A DNA stretch of 64,000 bases, from the NCBI RefSeq assembly GCF_017303275.1, contig NZ_JAFKOJ010000007.1, forward strand, positions 124,001 through 188,000, written 5' to 3'. How positions within the stretch are numbered: position 1 is the stretch's first letter; each line of letters begins with the position of its first letter. The position numbers were made by a program, and so were the translations under genes. Below the pieces are notes generated by a model, which did not search any database, had not been told where the DNA came from, and saw only the letters and a program-made list of their open reading frames with translations. Source of the stretch: Bacillus sp. NTK034 (GTDB taxonomy: Bacteria; Bacillota; Bacilli; Bacillales; Cytobacillaceae). Shown here piece by piece: positions 17,110-27,092 of this stretch.

Positions 17110-19015
17110 TAACGATAAAGAATTATCGTTTCCTTCCTTAATAGATAATGCTTTAAATGATGGAGTAACTTTTTTAGATGATTATTTCACCATTCAATCA
17201 GGGTTAGGGAATATCAAATATGGCAGAACCATTTTTGTGAAACCAAGTGGTTATCCCAGAACAGTTCGTATTAATTGGCTAGAAGGATTATTTATGGGAA
17301 ATGACATTGATGTATCGGTGCTAGTTGAACCATTCCATCGTACCGAGGCAGTAAGGAAGTTGAAAAATAAGATAGACCAGCTTGAAACGGTATTCCACTC
17401 TGCTGCTAAAAATGAGAATGGTGCAAGAATGGAAGAATCCATGCAAAAACTTCAAGATAGTAAGTTTTTAAGGGACCAAATCCGTAACAATCAAAACGGA
17501 CTATACTATGCAAGTATTACAGCTACGGTTTATGCAGATTCACTTACTGAGTTGAACCAAAAATGTGTTGATGTCGAGACCACATTGGGTGGTGAATCTA
17601 TTGAGTTAATTAATGCTTATGGCCGGCAAAGGGAAGGATTTCTTTGTACGTTGCCTCTTGGAAATAATTTTTTAGCTAACACCTCTCGAAATCTAGATCA
17701 AACTGCTTTAACTGCCATCTTCCCACACACCTCTTCTAAACTAAACCACACCGGTGGGATGCCTATTGGTGTGTATGGTAACGAATACGTTTATTACAAC
17801 AACTTTGATAAGAAACTGAACAATTATAATGTGGGCATTTTTGGGGAGTCTGGAGCCGGTAAGGGTGTTTTTGTTAAGCAAATTATTGGCCGTGGCTTCA
17901 GTGATGGAATAAATAGAGTTGTGATTTTTGATGTTGAGCCTGAATACACAGGATTGACTCGTGCATTAGGTGGATGTGTCATCGAATTAAGGTCCGACAC
18001 CTATAAAGGAAAAAGCAGCAGAATCAACCCATTAGATATATATGTTGAAAAAGAAGTAATAAACAAAAATACAGAAGATGAATACATCCAGGAAAAAGTA
18101 AACATTAATGAAAAGGTTAAAGAAGCCATCGAGTTTTTTAAAGTTATGAAAGAAGCTGCCACTGGGGTAGCAGGTGCAAGCTTAACTCCTACAGAGTTAG
18201 GAATTCTAGATGAAATACTAAATCTACTCTATCACGACAAGGGAATTACAGAAGACCCGGAATCCCTGTTTATACAGCAACAAGAAGTAGATGAGCAAGG
18301 AAACATTATCTGGCTTAAGAAATATGTTGAGATGCCAACCATTTCCGACGTCCTACATGAAATTGAAAAGAGGATGAAGGAAGGAACCCCTAATCTAGAG
18401 GAGTTAAAAAGCGTTATCACTCTTTTTACGGCTGGGCGGGCATTTGGAATGTTTGATGGCCAAACGGAATTAATTACGGAGCATGATGTTGATTTGGATA
18501 CTGCACCAATTATCTGCTTTGATATCTCACGGCTATCTTCGAATGGAATTGAGAGACCCTTAGCGCAACATGTTCTAAATATTTGGACCTGGAATCGTTT
18601 TATTAAAAATGATCCTAAAACAAAAAAGCGGGTAGTGGCCGATGAGTTCTGGATGCAGCTAAAGTATCCTAGTATGTTGGAGTTCTTTAAACTTTTGTCT
18701 GCGAGGGGACGGAAATGGAATGTAAGTATGACCATCGTTTCTCAGCGTTATGAAATGTTCCATCGCAGTCAAGAAGCACAGGATATTATTGCTCAATTAA
18801 ATACAGTGGCTTTCCTAAAACAGTCAGACCAAGACATAGAGCCTATACTTGAGACCTTCCGCTTTTCAGAAGAGGTTGGCCAAATGATACGAACTGCAGA
18901 TACAGGGGATGTGCTTTTAAAAGCGGGTAAGGAGATCGTTTATTTTCGGAGTGAGCCGACTCCTGATGAATGGGTTTACCTCAACACGAATCAAAATATC
19001 AGTGTTGGAAGTTAA
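17063..19015 (+). CDS. virB4: VirB4-family conjugation ATPase
   Basis: 650 residues. Walker A is GESGAGKG at about residue 261, followed by VVIFDVEPEYTGLTRALGG, typical of VirB4/TraC. Walker B is RVVADEFWMQL at about 525, with SARGRKWNVSMTIVSQRYEMF and QDIIAQLNTVAFLKQ in the sensor region. The protein powers assembly of the transfer channel and substrate movement at the membrane. It starts inside the preceding gene (47-base overlap) and is the most diagnostic member of the transfer operon. The P-loop GAGKG has Gly in place of the usual Ser/Thr after Lys, as in some Gram-positive VirB4 proteins. Confidence 0.92.
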   Translation: MKLFKKKQLESPKPVNNDKELSFPSLIDNALNDGVTFLDDYFTIQSGLGNIKYGRTIFVKPSGYPRTVRINWLEGLFMGNDIDVSVLVEPFHRTEAVRKLKNKIDQLETVFHSAAKNENGARMEESMQKLQDSKFLRDQIRNNQNGLYYASITATVYADSLTELNQKCVDVETTLGGESIELINAYGRQREGFLCTLPLGNNFLANTSRNLDQTALTAIFPHTSSKLNHTGGMPIGVYGNEYVYYNNFDKKLNNYNVGIFGESGAGKGVFVKQIIGRGFSDGINRVVIFDVEPEYTGLTRALGGCVIELRSDTYKGKSSRINPLDIYVEKEVINKNTEDEYIQEKVNINEKVKEAIEFFKVMKEAATGVAGASLTPTELGILDEILNLLYHDKGITEDPESLFIQQQEVDEQGNIIWLKKYVEMPTISDVLHEIEKRMKEGTPNLEELKSVITLFTAGRAFGMFDGQTELITEHDVDLDTAPIICFDISRLSSNGIERPLAQHVLNIWTWNRFIKNDPKTKKRVVADEFWMQLKYPSMLEFFKLLSARGRKWNVSMTIVSQRYEMFHRSQEAQDIIAQLNTVAFLKQSDQDIEPILETFRFSEEVGQMIRTADTGDVLLKAGKEIVYFRSEPTPDEWVYLNTNQNISVGS

Positions 19016-19027
19016 GTGAGGTAGGTA

Positions 19028-21550
19028 ATGAAAAAGAATATCCTATTATCTCTCCTGATATTTTGCATTCTTAGTTCCATTGTTCCTCCTTCTGCTTTAG
19101 CTGAATCAAAGACAAGTGGGAATTCAGATCTCGTTCCTTCTTACACTTGGTCATGCGGAAACCCATTAATTGATGAGAAGGTAAATGAAAAGATTAAAGA
19201 CTTCAAAGAAAACGATGCCAATATGGCAGAAAAGTTTATGGTAAGCCAGGTGGAAAACATGTTTAACATCGGAGGAATTGCCGGACTGAACACTTTGGTC
19301 TTTGGTAATCCCTACTGCGTTTGGATGGATAAAAATGACACTCTTTCTAATGATGGTATTTTTACGGTCAAGGAAAGAGAGAAAATTATTGATCCTATGC
19401 TTAAATTGTTTGCCGGTGCCTATGTTGCGATATTGACACTTGCGATTCTACTTTCTGCATTAAAGCTAGGCTTTAATTCCATGAATCCTCAATCGAGGGC
19501 TGATTTTTGGCAGGATTCTAAAATGTGGATGGTCTCTGCATTATTCATGGTGTTTTTTACTCAGTTTACCAATATCATTTTCGGTTTGAATACAGCTGTC
19601 ATTATTGGAATTAAGGATGTTTTAACCAAAAGCGGTGTTGAAATCGACGGAGTTTCTATTATTTCCGGTTTCGAGGATATGAAAAATGTATTTGGTGTAA
19701 TGTCACTGATTATTACTTTTTTAGCTGAATGGATTTTGTCAGCAATCCTGAACTTTGTCTATATATCTAGAAAAATCATTATTCTTGTCCTTTTGGTTAT
19801 GGGACCAATTGCAGCATATTCATTGATGTTCAATAAGTCCAGAGGATTTTTCGGTGTATGGACCAAAGAATTAATCGGAAATACATTCCTCCAATCTATC
19901 CATGCCATTGTGTTATTCGCTTTTGCTTCCTTCTCAGCTCTCGGAGCAGGAGTAATTATGAAGTTAGGGTTAATGATGATGTTCATCCCTGTTAGTGGGA
20001 TGATTTCAAAATGGTTAAACATTGGAGATTCTTCTACTAAACTTGGACAAGCTCTAACCATGACAGGATTAGGCGGTATTATGACTACCATGATGGTAGC
20101 AAATCAGGCTGGGAACATCATTAGAGGAGGAAACCTTTCAACCTTTGGATCTAATTCAACGCTTGCTTCATCTGAAAACAGTTTAATAAATGCTGGTGGC
20201 GGAAGTGATTCACAGTCCACAAGGATATCTTCATTAGCCACTGGATCAAACTCCTCTTCTTGGCAAGCAGTTAAGAAAGGAACCGGAGCAGTAGGTGCAT
20301 TCATTGGTGGTGCCGCTGGAGCTGTGACGATGAACCCCCTAGGAATCATGGCCGGTGCAAAAGCTGGACAGAAGGTTGCGGAAGGTGTGCTACAAGGTTC
20401 CAGAGGAACAGCTGCAGGATTGATGAACACATTTAGTACTGTAAAAGAAGCAGCTGCCTACAGCGGCGCTGATGGGGCTGGTTTCAGAGCCTTTATGGGT
20501 AACCTCGACCGAAGAAGAGAATTTGCAGGAAATCTTGGTGAGTCTCTAGGGAGTATGACAGGGTCACAAGCATTAAGCCAGATGGGAAGAAGAATTGGCC
20601 ATGGGCTAAGCGGTGTGTCCAGAAATGATTTAACGCATGCTTCTCCAGCTATAGGAGGGGCAGGTGGCCAGACGTGGGAACAGATTTCTAAGCTAAACCC
20701 CGGGGCAGAGGTAATGAATGTCCAAACAAATCGATCATCAGCCTTTTATATGAAGGATCAAAGTGGGCAATGGTCTCAAGTAGGGATTAAGGGAGCAGCA
20801 GATTCAACTCTGAAAAACGGTTCAGTCAGAGCCACTTCTTTTAGATTGGGAAATGCACAACAAGGGGTTCCCCAACTGCAACCTAACGGGAGTTATCGTC
20901 TATCTAATGGTACACAAGGTTTCAATAGTGGGATGAATACCAATAGCGGAGGCACTACCACTATGACTTCCAATATAACAGCTAATGCACCAGGGGCAGC
21001 CATGGGGCCAGGAATTATGAGAGCTGACTCGATACAAGCTTCAGGAGGCATTCAACCGATTAATACAGGAAGTACATTCAGTCCCGCTTCAAGCGCAGGT
21101 ATTCAAAATACAGGCAGTACCCTCGTTTCCGTTCCAAGTGCAGGGATTCAAGAGAGTCCTAATCATGCTGCAGGAATCCCAACAGGTGGTGGCTTTGAGG
21201 GGAGTCCTCAAAATACAACAGTAGGCCTACCAGGATCAACTCCTTATCTTATGAGAACGGGCAACTCTTATATTGTAGGAGGAGGAAACCGGGACGGCAT
21301 AATTGACCAATCTACTTTAGTGACGGCGCAATCCCCTAATCGGATTGTCGATTCTACTTTTGACGCTTCGAAAATAAATCCTGATGCGTATGTTGCCTAT
21401 TCAGCGCTTAATCATAATGCGAATACAGGCAGTGACCGGATGGCAGAGACATTAAATAGAACTCAGAGCACCATGAAGAGTGCGACTGGGTGGGTCGTGA
21501 GTGGTACTAGAGGAAAAAAAGTGAACGAAAGAAGAAGAGAAATCGTATAA
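19028..21550 (+). CDS. VirB6/TrbL-like polytopic membrane protein A
   Basis: 840 residues. It has a cleavable signal peptide (LLSLLIFCILSSIVPPSALAE), a short extracellular segment with Cys (SCGNPLIDEKV, GNPYCVW), then about six membrane helices between residues 110 and 360 (PMLKLFAGAYVAILTLAILL through IMTTMMVA). A long Gly/Ser/Asn-rich soluble tail of about 470 residues follows. The topology and the RKIIILVLLVMGPIAAYSLMF segment match VirB6/TrbL channel proteins of Gram-positive elements. The tail contains repeated 'SAGIQ' phrases (around 21095-21150). It starts 13 bases after virB4. A paralogue follows directly. Confidence 0.75.
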   Translation: MKKNILLSLLIFCILSSIVPPSALAESKTSGNSDLVPSYTWSCGNPLIDEKVNEKIKDFKENDANMAEKFMVSQVENMFNIGGIAGLNTLVFGNPYCVWMDKNDTLSNDGIFTVKEREKIIDPMLKLFAGAYVAILTLAILLSALKLGFNSMNPQSRADFWQDSKMWMVSALFMVFFTQFTNIIFGLNTAVIIGIKDVLTKSGVEIDGVSIISGFEDMKNVFGVMSLIITFLAEWILSAILNFVYISRKIIILVLLVMGPIAAYSLMFNKSRGFFGVWTKELIGNTFLQSIHAIVLFAFASFSALGAGVIMKLGLMMMFIPVSGMISKWLNIGDSSTKLGQALTMTGLGGIMTTMMVANQAGNIIRGGNLSTFGSNSTLASSENSLINAGGGSDSQSTRISSLATGSNSSSWQAVKKGTGAVGAFIGGAAGAVTMNPLGIMAGAKAGQKVAEGVLQGSRGTAAGLMNTFSTVKEAAAYSGADGAGFRAFMGNLDRRREFAGNLGESLGSMTGSQALSQMGRRIGHGLSGVSRNDLTHASPAIGGAGGQTWEQISKLNPGAEVMNVQTNRSSAFYMKDQSGQWSQVGIKGAADSTLKNGSVRATSFRLGNAQQGVPQLQPNGSYRLSNGTQGFNSGMNTNSGGTTTMTSNITANAPGAAMGPGIMRADSIQASGGIQPINTGSTFSPASSAGIQNTGSTLVSVPSAGIQESPNHAAGIPTGGGFEGSPQNTTVGLPGSTPYLMRTGNSYIVGGGNRDGIIDQSTLVTAQSPNRIVDSTFDASKINPDAYVAYSALNHNANTGSDRMAETLNRTQSTMKSATGWVVSGTRGKKVNERRREIV

Positions 21551-21592
21551 CACATACGATTTTCTCTTCCTTTAATGATGGGAGGTGAATCC

Positions 21593-23581
21593 ATGAAGAA
21601 AATCATAATCCTTTTAATATTTATCCTTACATTTGCGAATACACCAGCTCTGGCCAATTCAAATGATTCGCAAAGCTGCGGGAAAGAAATATATAACGAT
21701 TCAACAAAAGAAAAAATTGAAAAGTATAAAGAAGAGGATGCATCCCTCGTTGAGTCGTATACGATTGATTTTATCAATTCAGCCTTAGGAGTTGCTGGGA
21801 TAAATTCATTATCGACTTTAGTATTTGGTAATCCTCATTGTATCTGGAATGACACCAGTGACTCTACTCTTGTGTATGGAATTTTTACTCAGAAGGAATT
21901 TGACAAAATTATTACCCCTCTCATTGATTATATCAAAAGTGTTTTTTCAATCATTTTACTATTATCCATGCTTATATCATCTCTGAAACTTGCATTCAGT
22001 GGAGTAGGGGGCGCTCAAAGATCAGAGTTCTGGGAGAAGGTAAAAATGTGGTTGGTTGTTACCGTCTTTATCTATTCTTTTGATCTTATAATCGAAACTC
22101 TTTTCTCCCTGAATGCAGGTATTTTAAGCGGTTTTAAAGGATTAATGGATTCTCATGGATTAAAATTTGATTCCCTTAGCATGATGACAAGCAATTCGAA
22201 ATTCACCTTTACGGATATAGTAGTCTTTTTTGCTGAATGGATTTTAGCTCTTTTTATGAATTTCATTTATATCTTTAGAAAGATTATGATTCTTATGCTG
22301 CTGATCCTGGGCCCGGTTGCCGGAATGTCTTTATTTTTTAGTTCTACGAGTAAGATGTTCAATTCGTGGGTGAGAGATTTAATTGGCATAGTCTTTCTGC
22401 AAAGTTTTCATGGACTATTACTAACTATTTTTCTGCTATTTTCCACACTGTTAAGCGGAGTGAATGGAACCGTTTTTAAAATGGTCATGTTAATTATGTT
22501 CATCCCATTAACGAGTATGATCACTTCTTGGCTCCATCTTTCAGATGCGAGTTCAGCTATGGAAAAGACAGGAATGATGGGTGTTAAAACATTAGCCACA
22601 GCAGCTGCTCTTTCTAAATATATGAAGAATGCGTCAGCCCTTCAACGAAATAATATTAGTCAACAAGGACGGACTAAAATTAGTGCTTTAGCGGATGGGA
22701 AAAATTCGAAACTATGGAGTGGGATGAAAAAAGGAGTTGGAGGTTTAGGTGGAGTGATTGGAGGGACTGCGGGCTTGGCATTGGGTCCATCGGGAGCGAT
22801 GTTGGGAATGAAAGCAGGAAGTGGATTAGCCGGCGGTCTTCTTCAAGGTTCACGAAATGTTGCAGCTTTTGGGGTTAATTCTAAAGGGTTGATTGGTGAG
22901 CTAAAAGATAATGGCGGCATAAAAAATACCTTTAGCGATATTGGGAAGCGGAAAGAGTTTTTCGGCAATCTCGGTGAAACAGCTGGGGCATTGGTTGGAA
23001 AAGGGGAAGCAGGAAGAAATATAGGACATGCATTAAGTGGGGTTTCTAGGAGTCGTTTGCTTAATTCACAAGAGCAAGGCGGATTTGGTGGGCTTAGTCT
23101 AGACCGGTTAAAAGATATGTATCCTGGGGCAGATTTGAAATGGATCCAAGATAACAAAGGCAGTGGCCTGTATATGGATAAAGGTAACGAAAACTTTGAA
23201 AGAATTAGTCCATTAGGAGAAGCAGATCCTTCATTGAAAAATGGATCGTTTAGGGAAATCGGTTACCGCTTCAATTCTCCTGAAGGACTGAAACCCAATG
23301 GAGCTGGGGGGTATTCTCTACCTCAAAACCCGCTAAACAATTCGACCGGATATTTACAGCAAACCACCGGTGCCATGTTAGGCGGCCCGAATAATTATAG
23401 ATTGGTTGATTCATCTTTCGATACATCCCGGGTCAATCCGGATAGCTACTTCCAGGCAGGTTTAATAGATAGAAATAATCACCCGATTAGTCAGTCAACT
23501 GGTGATAGAGTAGCAGACGGAATACAAAAAATAGGAGGATGGATTCCTGCTAATCAAAACCGGCATAAAGGATTCTCTTAA
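21593..23581 (+). CDS. VirB6/TrbL-like polytopic membrane protein B (paralogue of A)
   Basis: 662 residues. It repeats the architecture of the preceding protein: signal peptide (IILLIFILTFANTPALA), the SCGKEIYND and GNPHCIW cysteine segments, six membrane helices with FRKIMILMLLILGPVAGMSLFF, and a shared downstream block (SALADGKNSKLWSGMKKG, GLLQGSRNVAAFG, RKEFFGNLGE, IGHALSGVSR). The end block 'R-x-V-D-S-x-F-D-x-S-x-x-N-P-D-x-Y' also occurs in both. It lacks most of the Gly/Ser-rich repeats of A. The start ATG 21593 is preceded by GGGAGGTGA; the ATG at 21575 has none. Two non-identical copies suggest a hetero-oligomeric channel. Confidence 0.75.
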   Translation: MKKIIILLIFILTFANTPALANSNDSQSCGKEIYNDSTKEKIEKYKEEDASLVESYTIDFINSALGVAGINSLSTLVFGNPHCIWNDTSDSTLVYGIFTQKEFDKIITPLIDYIKSVFSIILLLSMLISSLKLAFSGVGGAQRSEFWEKVKMWLVVTVFIYSFDLIIETLFSLNAGILSGFKGLMDSHGLKFDSLSMMTSNSKFTFTDIVVFFAEWILALFMNFIYIFRKIMILMLLILGPVAGMSLFFSSTSKMFNSWVRDLIGIVFLQSFHGLLLTIFLLFSTLLSGVNGTVFKMVMLIMFIPLTSMITSWLHLSDASSAMEKTGMMGVKTLATAAALSKYMKNASALQRNNISQQGRTKISALADGKNSKLWSGMKKGVGGLGGVIGGTAGLALGPSGAMLGMKAGSGLAGGLLQGSRNVAAFGVNSKGLIGELKDNGGIKNTFSDIGKRKEFFGNLGETAGALVGKGEAGRNIGHALSGVSRSRLLNSQEQGGFGGLSLDRLKDMYPGADLKWIQDNKGSGLYMDKGNENFERISPLGEADPSLKNGSFREIGYRFNSPEGLKPNGAGGYSLPQNPLNNSTGYLQQTTGAMLGGPNNYRLVDSSFDTSRVNPDSYFQAGLIDRNNHPISQSTGDRVADGIQKIGGWIPANQNRHKGFS

Positions 23582-23596
23582 GAAAGGAGGGATAGT

Positions 23597-25807
23597 TTGA
23601 ACGATCAAAATAGTAATGATATTGGAAAACAAACCGCTGGCCAAATGGCTAATATCGGGAAGAGTGCCCTTAAGAACAAGAGGGTAAGAAATATGTTTGT
23701 TAAGGGCTTAAAGGCGCAATACAAGCTTTTAAGGTTGGTTCTTCAAAAACTCATCCCTGCTATCATTAAGTCGGTTGTTGGTTTTATCGGTCCATACGCC
23801 TTCCTCATCATCTTACTGATTATCCTATTATTGATCATTATGGAAAGCGTGGTTCAGTTTGATACGTTTGGCCGAGGAGGCGAAAGGAATGAAGCAGAGA
23901 AGCTGTTTGATCAAACCATAAAAGAAGTCATTGACGATCGATCTGAAGAAGTGGGAAGTGACTTATATAGCGTTTTGAGCGAAGGCCAAAACAAGTCGCC
24001 TTATCAGCCTGTTAATCAATCATACATAGCTCAAGTTTTAGATATGATTAGACCGAGTGATGCTATTCCTCCAGCTTTATATTCCTATAAGTCTTTAAAA
24101 TCTAAAACATATGTGCCTTGGCATAAAAAATATAAGAATCAACCTATGAAAACAAAGGCGGATAGGCAGAAGGCGCATACCTATTTTTACAATGTAATCA
24201 ATAAGGAAATCGATTATTATTTCAAAGATCCTACTATGCAAGTGGAATACCAGTATGGAACATCTTCAGGGGAAAAGGTAATGACAAAGACGGTCACTAC
24301 ATGTAAGAGGCCAGTCAATACGAACACAGATGGTATAAATGCTAAACCAGAAGATAATAAAGAAATTGAATACGAAATTGAGAGCAGCACGGCTTTTTCA
24401 ACGAAAGACATGCCGAGTAGACAAGTTGTAACTGAAGCTAGTGCTATGTATGCAACCGCTTTGTTCTCTTATTCGTTAAGTACTGGTGATTGGGTTAAAG
24501 AAGGATCCCAATCAACTGAAGAATGTACTGTAGATACGTATAAAAAATATACACTATACCAACTTGATGACTCAGGGGCACCAAACGTTACATACAACGG
24601 AGAAAGTCTTCTTTCTTTTCTTATTGTTGATAATCCAGAAGGTATACTTGCCAGGTTGGTGAAACCTAAAGACCTGGAATATGTGTTAGAACAGCTAAAA
24701 GAAATAGATGATAACTTCCCAAAATTCACAATCGATTTTGAAGGATTAGTTGAGTGTTACTATAAAAATTTGATGAATGCCGCTTCGTGTATTGGGCCAA
24801 ACTTAAAAGGATCAGCATTTAGCGGACTTGTTGGTTCCGGCGGTGGTGGCTGGTATCCGGAAGAATATAAAGAGCTATATGAACGAGCGGCCGCAGCATA
24901 TAACGTGGATTGGTGGATATTAGCTTCAATACATGCCCAAGAAACTGAGTTCAGTACAAACCCGGCAGCTACAGACCCAAGTAAGGGGTCAAGCGTTGGG
25001 GCTAAAGGCCACTTTCAGTTCATGGGATTAACCTGGCTCGGCTGGTCCTACAAAGGCGGAAATGGACTTTCGGTTACTAGATTAGGAAATATAGAAGGGC
25101 CTCTTAATCTAGTAGTTGATCTAATATCAAGTGTTCAGCAAATAAAGAAACATGGTGGGTATGGGGTTGATGCCAATAACAATGGTAAGGCTTCTCCCTG
25201 GGAACTGGAAGACGCAGCTTTCACTGCAGCGAAGTACTTAGCTGCCAGCGGCTATAAAAAAGAAGATGAAGCTAAAATAAAGAAAGCCATTCGGAGTTAT
25301 AACCATTCCAATTCCTATGTGAATGAAGTTTATAATCGCGGAATTATGTTTAAGAATGGTGTTCCAAGTGGCGGCTCCATTCCAGTTGCTGAAGGTAGTT
25401 TTACATTCCCGGCAACCGGCCGAATTACATCAGGATTCGGAAATCGATCAGGAGGAACCCATTATGGAGTGGATATTGGTGGCGGAGGAAGGCCGACGGT
25501 GCCTGTAGTGGCTGCTGCTGATGGTGTGGTGAGTAGATCTTATCTGTCTGGCTCCTACGGAAATGTTGTTTATATAAAACATAAGATTGACGGTCTTGAA
25601 TTTGAAACGGTTTACGCTCATTTAGCGCAGCGTGGTATAGCCCAAGGGAAAACCGTTAAAAAAGGTGATTTCATAGGTTATATGGGAAATACCGGACAAT
25701 CATATGGAAAGCATTTGCACTTTGAGATTCATCAACCTAGTTGGAATGCAGGTAAATCGAACGCTAAGAATCCACTATTATATATTCCAACTCCGCCTGA
25801 AAAATAA
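23597..25807 (+). CDS. Bifunctional cell-wall hydrolase of the transfer system (transglycosylase + M23 peptidase)
   Basis: 736 residues. One membrane helix lies at about 57-80 (IGPYAFLIILLIILLLIIM) after a basic cytoplasmic N-terminus, followed by a ~330-residue extracellular stem. A lysozyme/SLT-like domain spans about 420-585 (WWILASIHAQETEFST with the catalytic Glu, GAKGHFQFMGLTWLGW). An M23 endopeptidase domain spans about 600-730, with HYGVDIGGG, YAHLAQRG and HLHFEIHQ as zinc ligands. It is the VirB1/TcpG-type enzyme that opens the thick Gram-positive wall for the transfer channel. TTG start behind AAAGGAGGGATAG. Same operon as virB4. Confidence 0.92.
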   Translation: MNDQNSNDIGKQTAGQMANIGKSALKNKRVRNMFVKGLKAQYKLLRLVLQKLIPAIIKSVVGFIGPYAFLIILLIILLLIIMESVVQFDTFGRGGERNEAEKLFDQTIKEVIDDRSEEVGSDLYSVLSEGQNKSPYQPVNQSYIAQVLDMIRPSDAIPPALYSYKSLKSKTYVPWHKKYKNQPMKTKADRQKAHTYFYNVINKEIDYYFKDPTMQVEYQYGTSSGEKVMTKTVTTCKRPVNTNTDGINAKPEDNKEIEYEIESSTAFSTKDMPSRQVVTEASAMYATALFSYSLSTGDWVKEGSQSTEECTVDTYKKYTLYQLDDSGAPNVTYNGESLLSFLIVDNPEGILARLVKPKDLEYVLEQLKEIDDNFPKFTIDFEGLVECYYKNLMNAASCIGPNLKGSAFSGLVGSGGGGWYPEEYKELYERAAAAYNVDWWILASIHAQETEFSTNPAATDPSKGSSVGAKGHFQFMGLTWLGWSYKGGNGLSVTRLGNIEGPLNLVVDLISSVQQIKKHGGYGVDANNNGKASPWELEDAAFTAAKYLAASGYKKEDEAKIKKAIRSYNHSNSYVNEVYNRGIMFKNGVPSGGSIPVAEGSFTFPATGRITSGFGNRSGGTHYGVDIGGGGRPTVPVVAAADGVVSRSYLSGSYGNVVYIKHKIDGLEFETVYAHLAQRGIAQGKTVKKGDFIGYMGNTGQSYGKHLHFEIHQPSWNAGKSNAKNPLLYIPTPPEK

Positions 25808-25848
25808 CTTGAAGGGATAGAAAACTATCCCCTTATGGAGGGAAATCT

Positions 25849-26373
25849 ATGAAAAAGTATGCATTCATATTCCTTTGCTTTGTAATGATCGGCACTCTAA
25901 TAGCATGTGGGAAAGATGATGAAGCAAAGGTTAAGGTAACAGAAGAGAATAGGGCGTATCTTGAGGAGTACAATAAATCTCTACAAGGAACAATTGAAGA
26001 TATGAATAGCATTCTGGGAGTCTATAACAATGGACTGGATGGCATCTATACACAAGAGTATAGCAATGAGCAATTTGCAAAAGTTTTAAAAGAACAAATT
26101 AAGGAATCTAACACTCTTATTAAAAATGTCGAAAGCTTAAACGTAAAGCCTGAGCTATTTCAAGTTCACCAACAATTGTTAGCTCTTGTCAATCGTTCTC
26201 ATCAACTGCTCTTAAATACCATTGATGAAGCCAATAACCCTGATCAAGAAATTGAGAAGGATCCTTTTAGAGTAGAGTTCTTGGCAATAAAACAAGAACA
26301 AGCAGTAATCGCGAACGATTGGAAGGTCCTGGCGCAACAGCTGGTAGCCGCTGGAGAGAATCCAGAAGAATAA
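25849..26373 (+). CDS. Lipoprotein of the transfer operon
   Basis: 174 residues with a type II signal peptide; the lipobox is GTLIAC with Cys20. The mature part is mostly helical and charged (EYNKSLQGTIEDMNSIL, LKEQIKESNTLIKNVE), consistent with a four-helix or coiled domain facing the wall. It is preceded by GGAGGGAAATCT and closely follows the wall hydrolase. Lipoproteins are frequent in Gram-positive transfer operons, but the exact role (adhesion, exclusion or channel support) cannot be read from the sequence. Confidence 0.75.
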   Translation: MKKYAFIFLCFVMIGTLIACGKDDEAKVKVTEENRAYLEEYNKSLQGTIEDMNSILGVYNNGLDGIYTQEYSNEQFAKVLKEQIKESNTLIKNVESLNVKPELFQVHQQLLALVNRSHQLLLNTIDEANNPDQEIEKDPFRVEFLAIKQEQAVIANDWKVLAQQLVAAGENPEE

Positions 26374-26471
26374 TTTAATCTATGTAAATGATAGGTTGCT
26401 ATTTCACTAGAATCACAAAAAGTTTACTATTAAATTTTTCTTTTACTTTTATGGGAAAGTAAGGGGTCTAT

Positions 26472-27092
26472 ATGAAAAAAATCGCTATAGTGTTCATCAT
26501 TCTGTTAGTAGTCTTTGTTGGGCTTTTTATTTATAAAAAGATTACAACACCTGATATTCCAAATGTAGTTAAGGAAATGGATGAATCACTAAATATTGTC
26601 AAAGAGGAACAAGACACCGTAAATAGGAAATGGTCTGATTCGCCAGTAAGTAAAGAGTTTGTTGAATACTTAAATGACAGGTATTCAAAACCAGAGTCAG
26701 CTGTTGAATATTTATTTGCTGTGGCCATGTTGAGTCAGGAAGACTTCTATCCTGACGCTTTTACACTCGAGCAATACAATGAAGATATCTTTGGAAATGA
26801 AGAACCCAATAAAATTAAGCTTGTTACAGAAATTATGAACCGTCTATCCAGAAATCAGAAACTGGAGTCTGTAGAAATGATTAAGAGTATGATGGTTTTT
26901 GAAAAGGATAGCCTCAGGGTGGTGGCAGATTTGAATTATTCTGATTTAGAAGAGCCCATAAGAATCAATGTGAAATTAAAAAAGCTGGAACAGCACTCTG
27001 AAGATGAACACATCCATGAACATGAATCAAATTACTATTATATCGACTCTTCCGTTTGGGATCTCTTAGGAAGTATTGAAGGAGGGAAGTAA
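26472..27092 (+). CDS. Membrane-anchored accessory protein of the transfer region
   Basis: 206 residues: N-terminal membrane anchor (IAIVFIILLVVFVGLFIY), then a soluble domain with mixed helix and strand (SAVEYLFAVAMLSQEDFYP; MVFEKDSLRVVADLNYSDLEEPIRINVKLKKL). A His-rich segment HSEDEHIHEHESN lies near residues 176-188. The one-helix plus NTF2-like extracellular layout is reminiscent of VirB8-type proteins, but this is inferred from topology. The His cluster could bind metal. Its stop is adjacent to the next start (AAGTAAATG), so the pair is coupled. Confidence 0.55.
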   Translation: MKKIAIVFIILLVVFVGLFIYKKITTPDIPNVVKEMDESLNIVKEEQDTVNRKWSDSPVSKEFVEYLNDRYSKPESAVEYLFAVAMLSQEDFYPDAFTLEQYNEDIFGNEEPNKIKLVTEIMNRLSRNQKLESVEMIKSMMVFEKDSLRVVADLNYSDLEEPIRINVKLKKLEQHSEDEHIHEHESNYYYIDSSVWDLLGSIEGGK

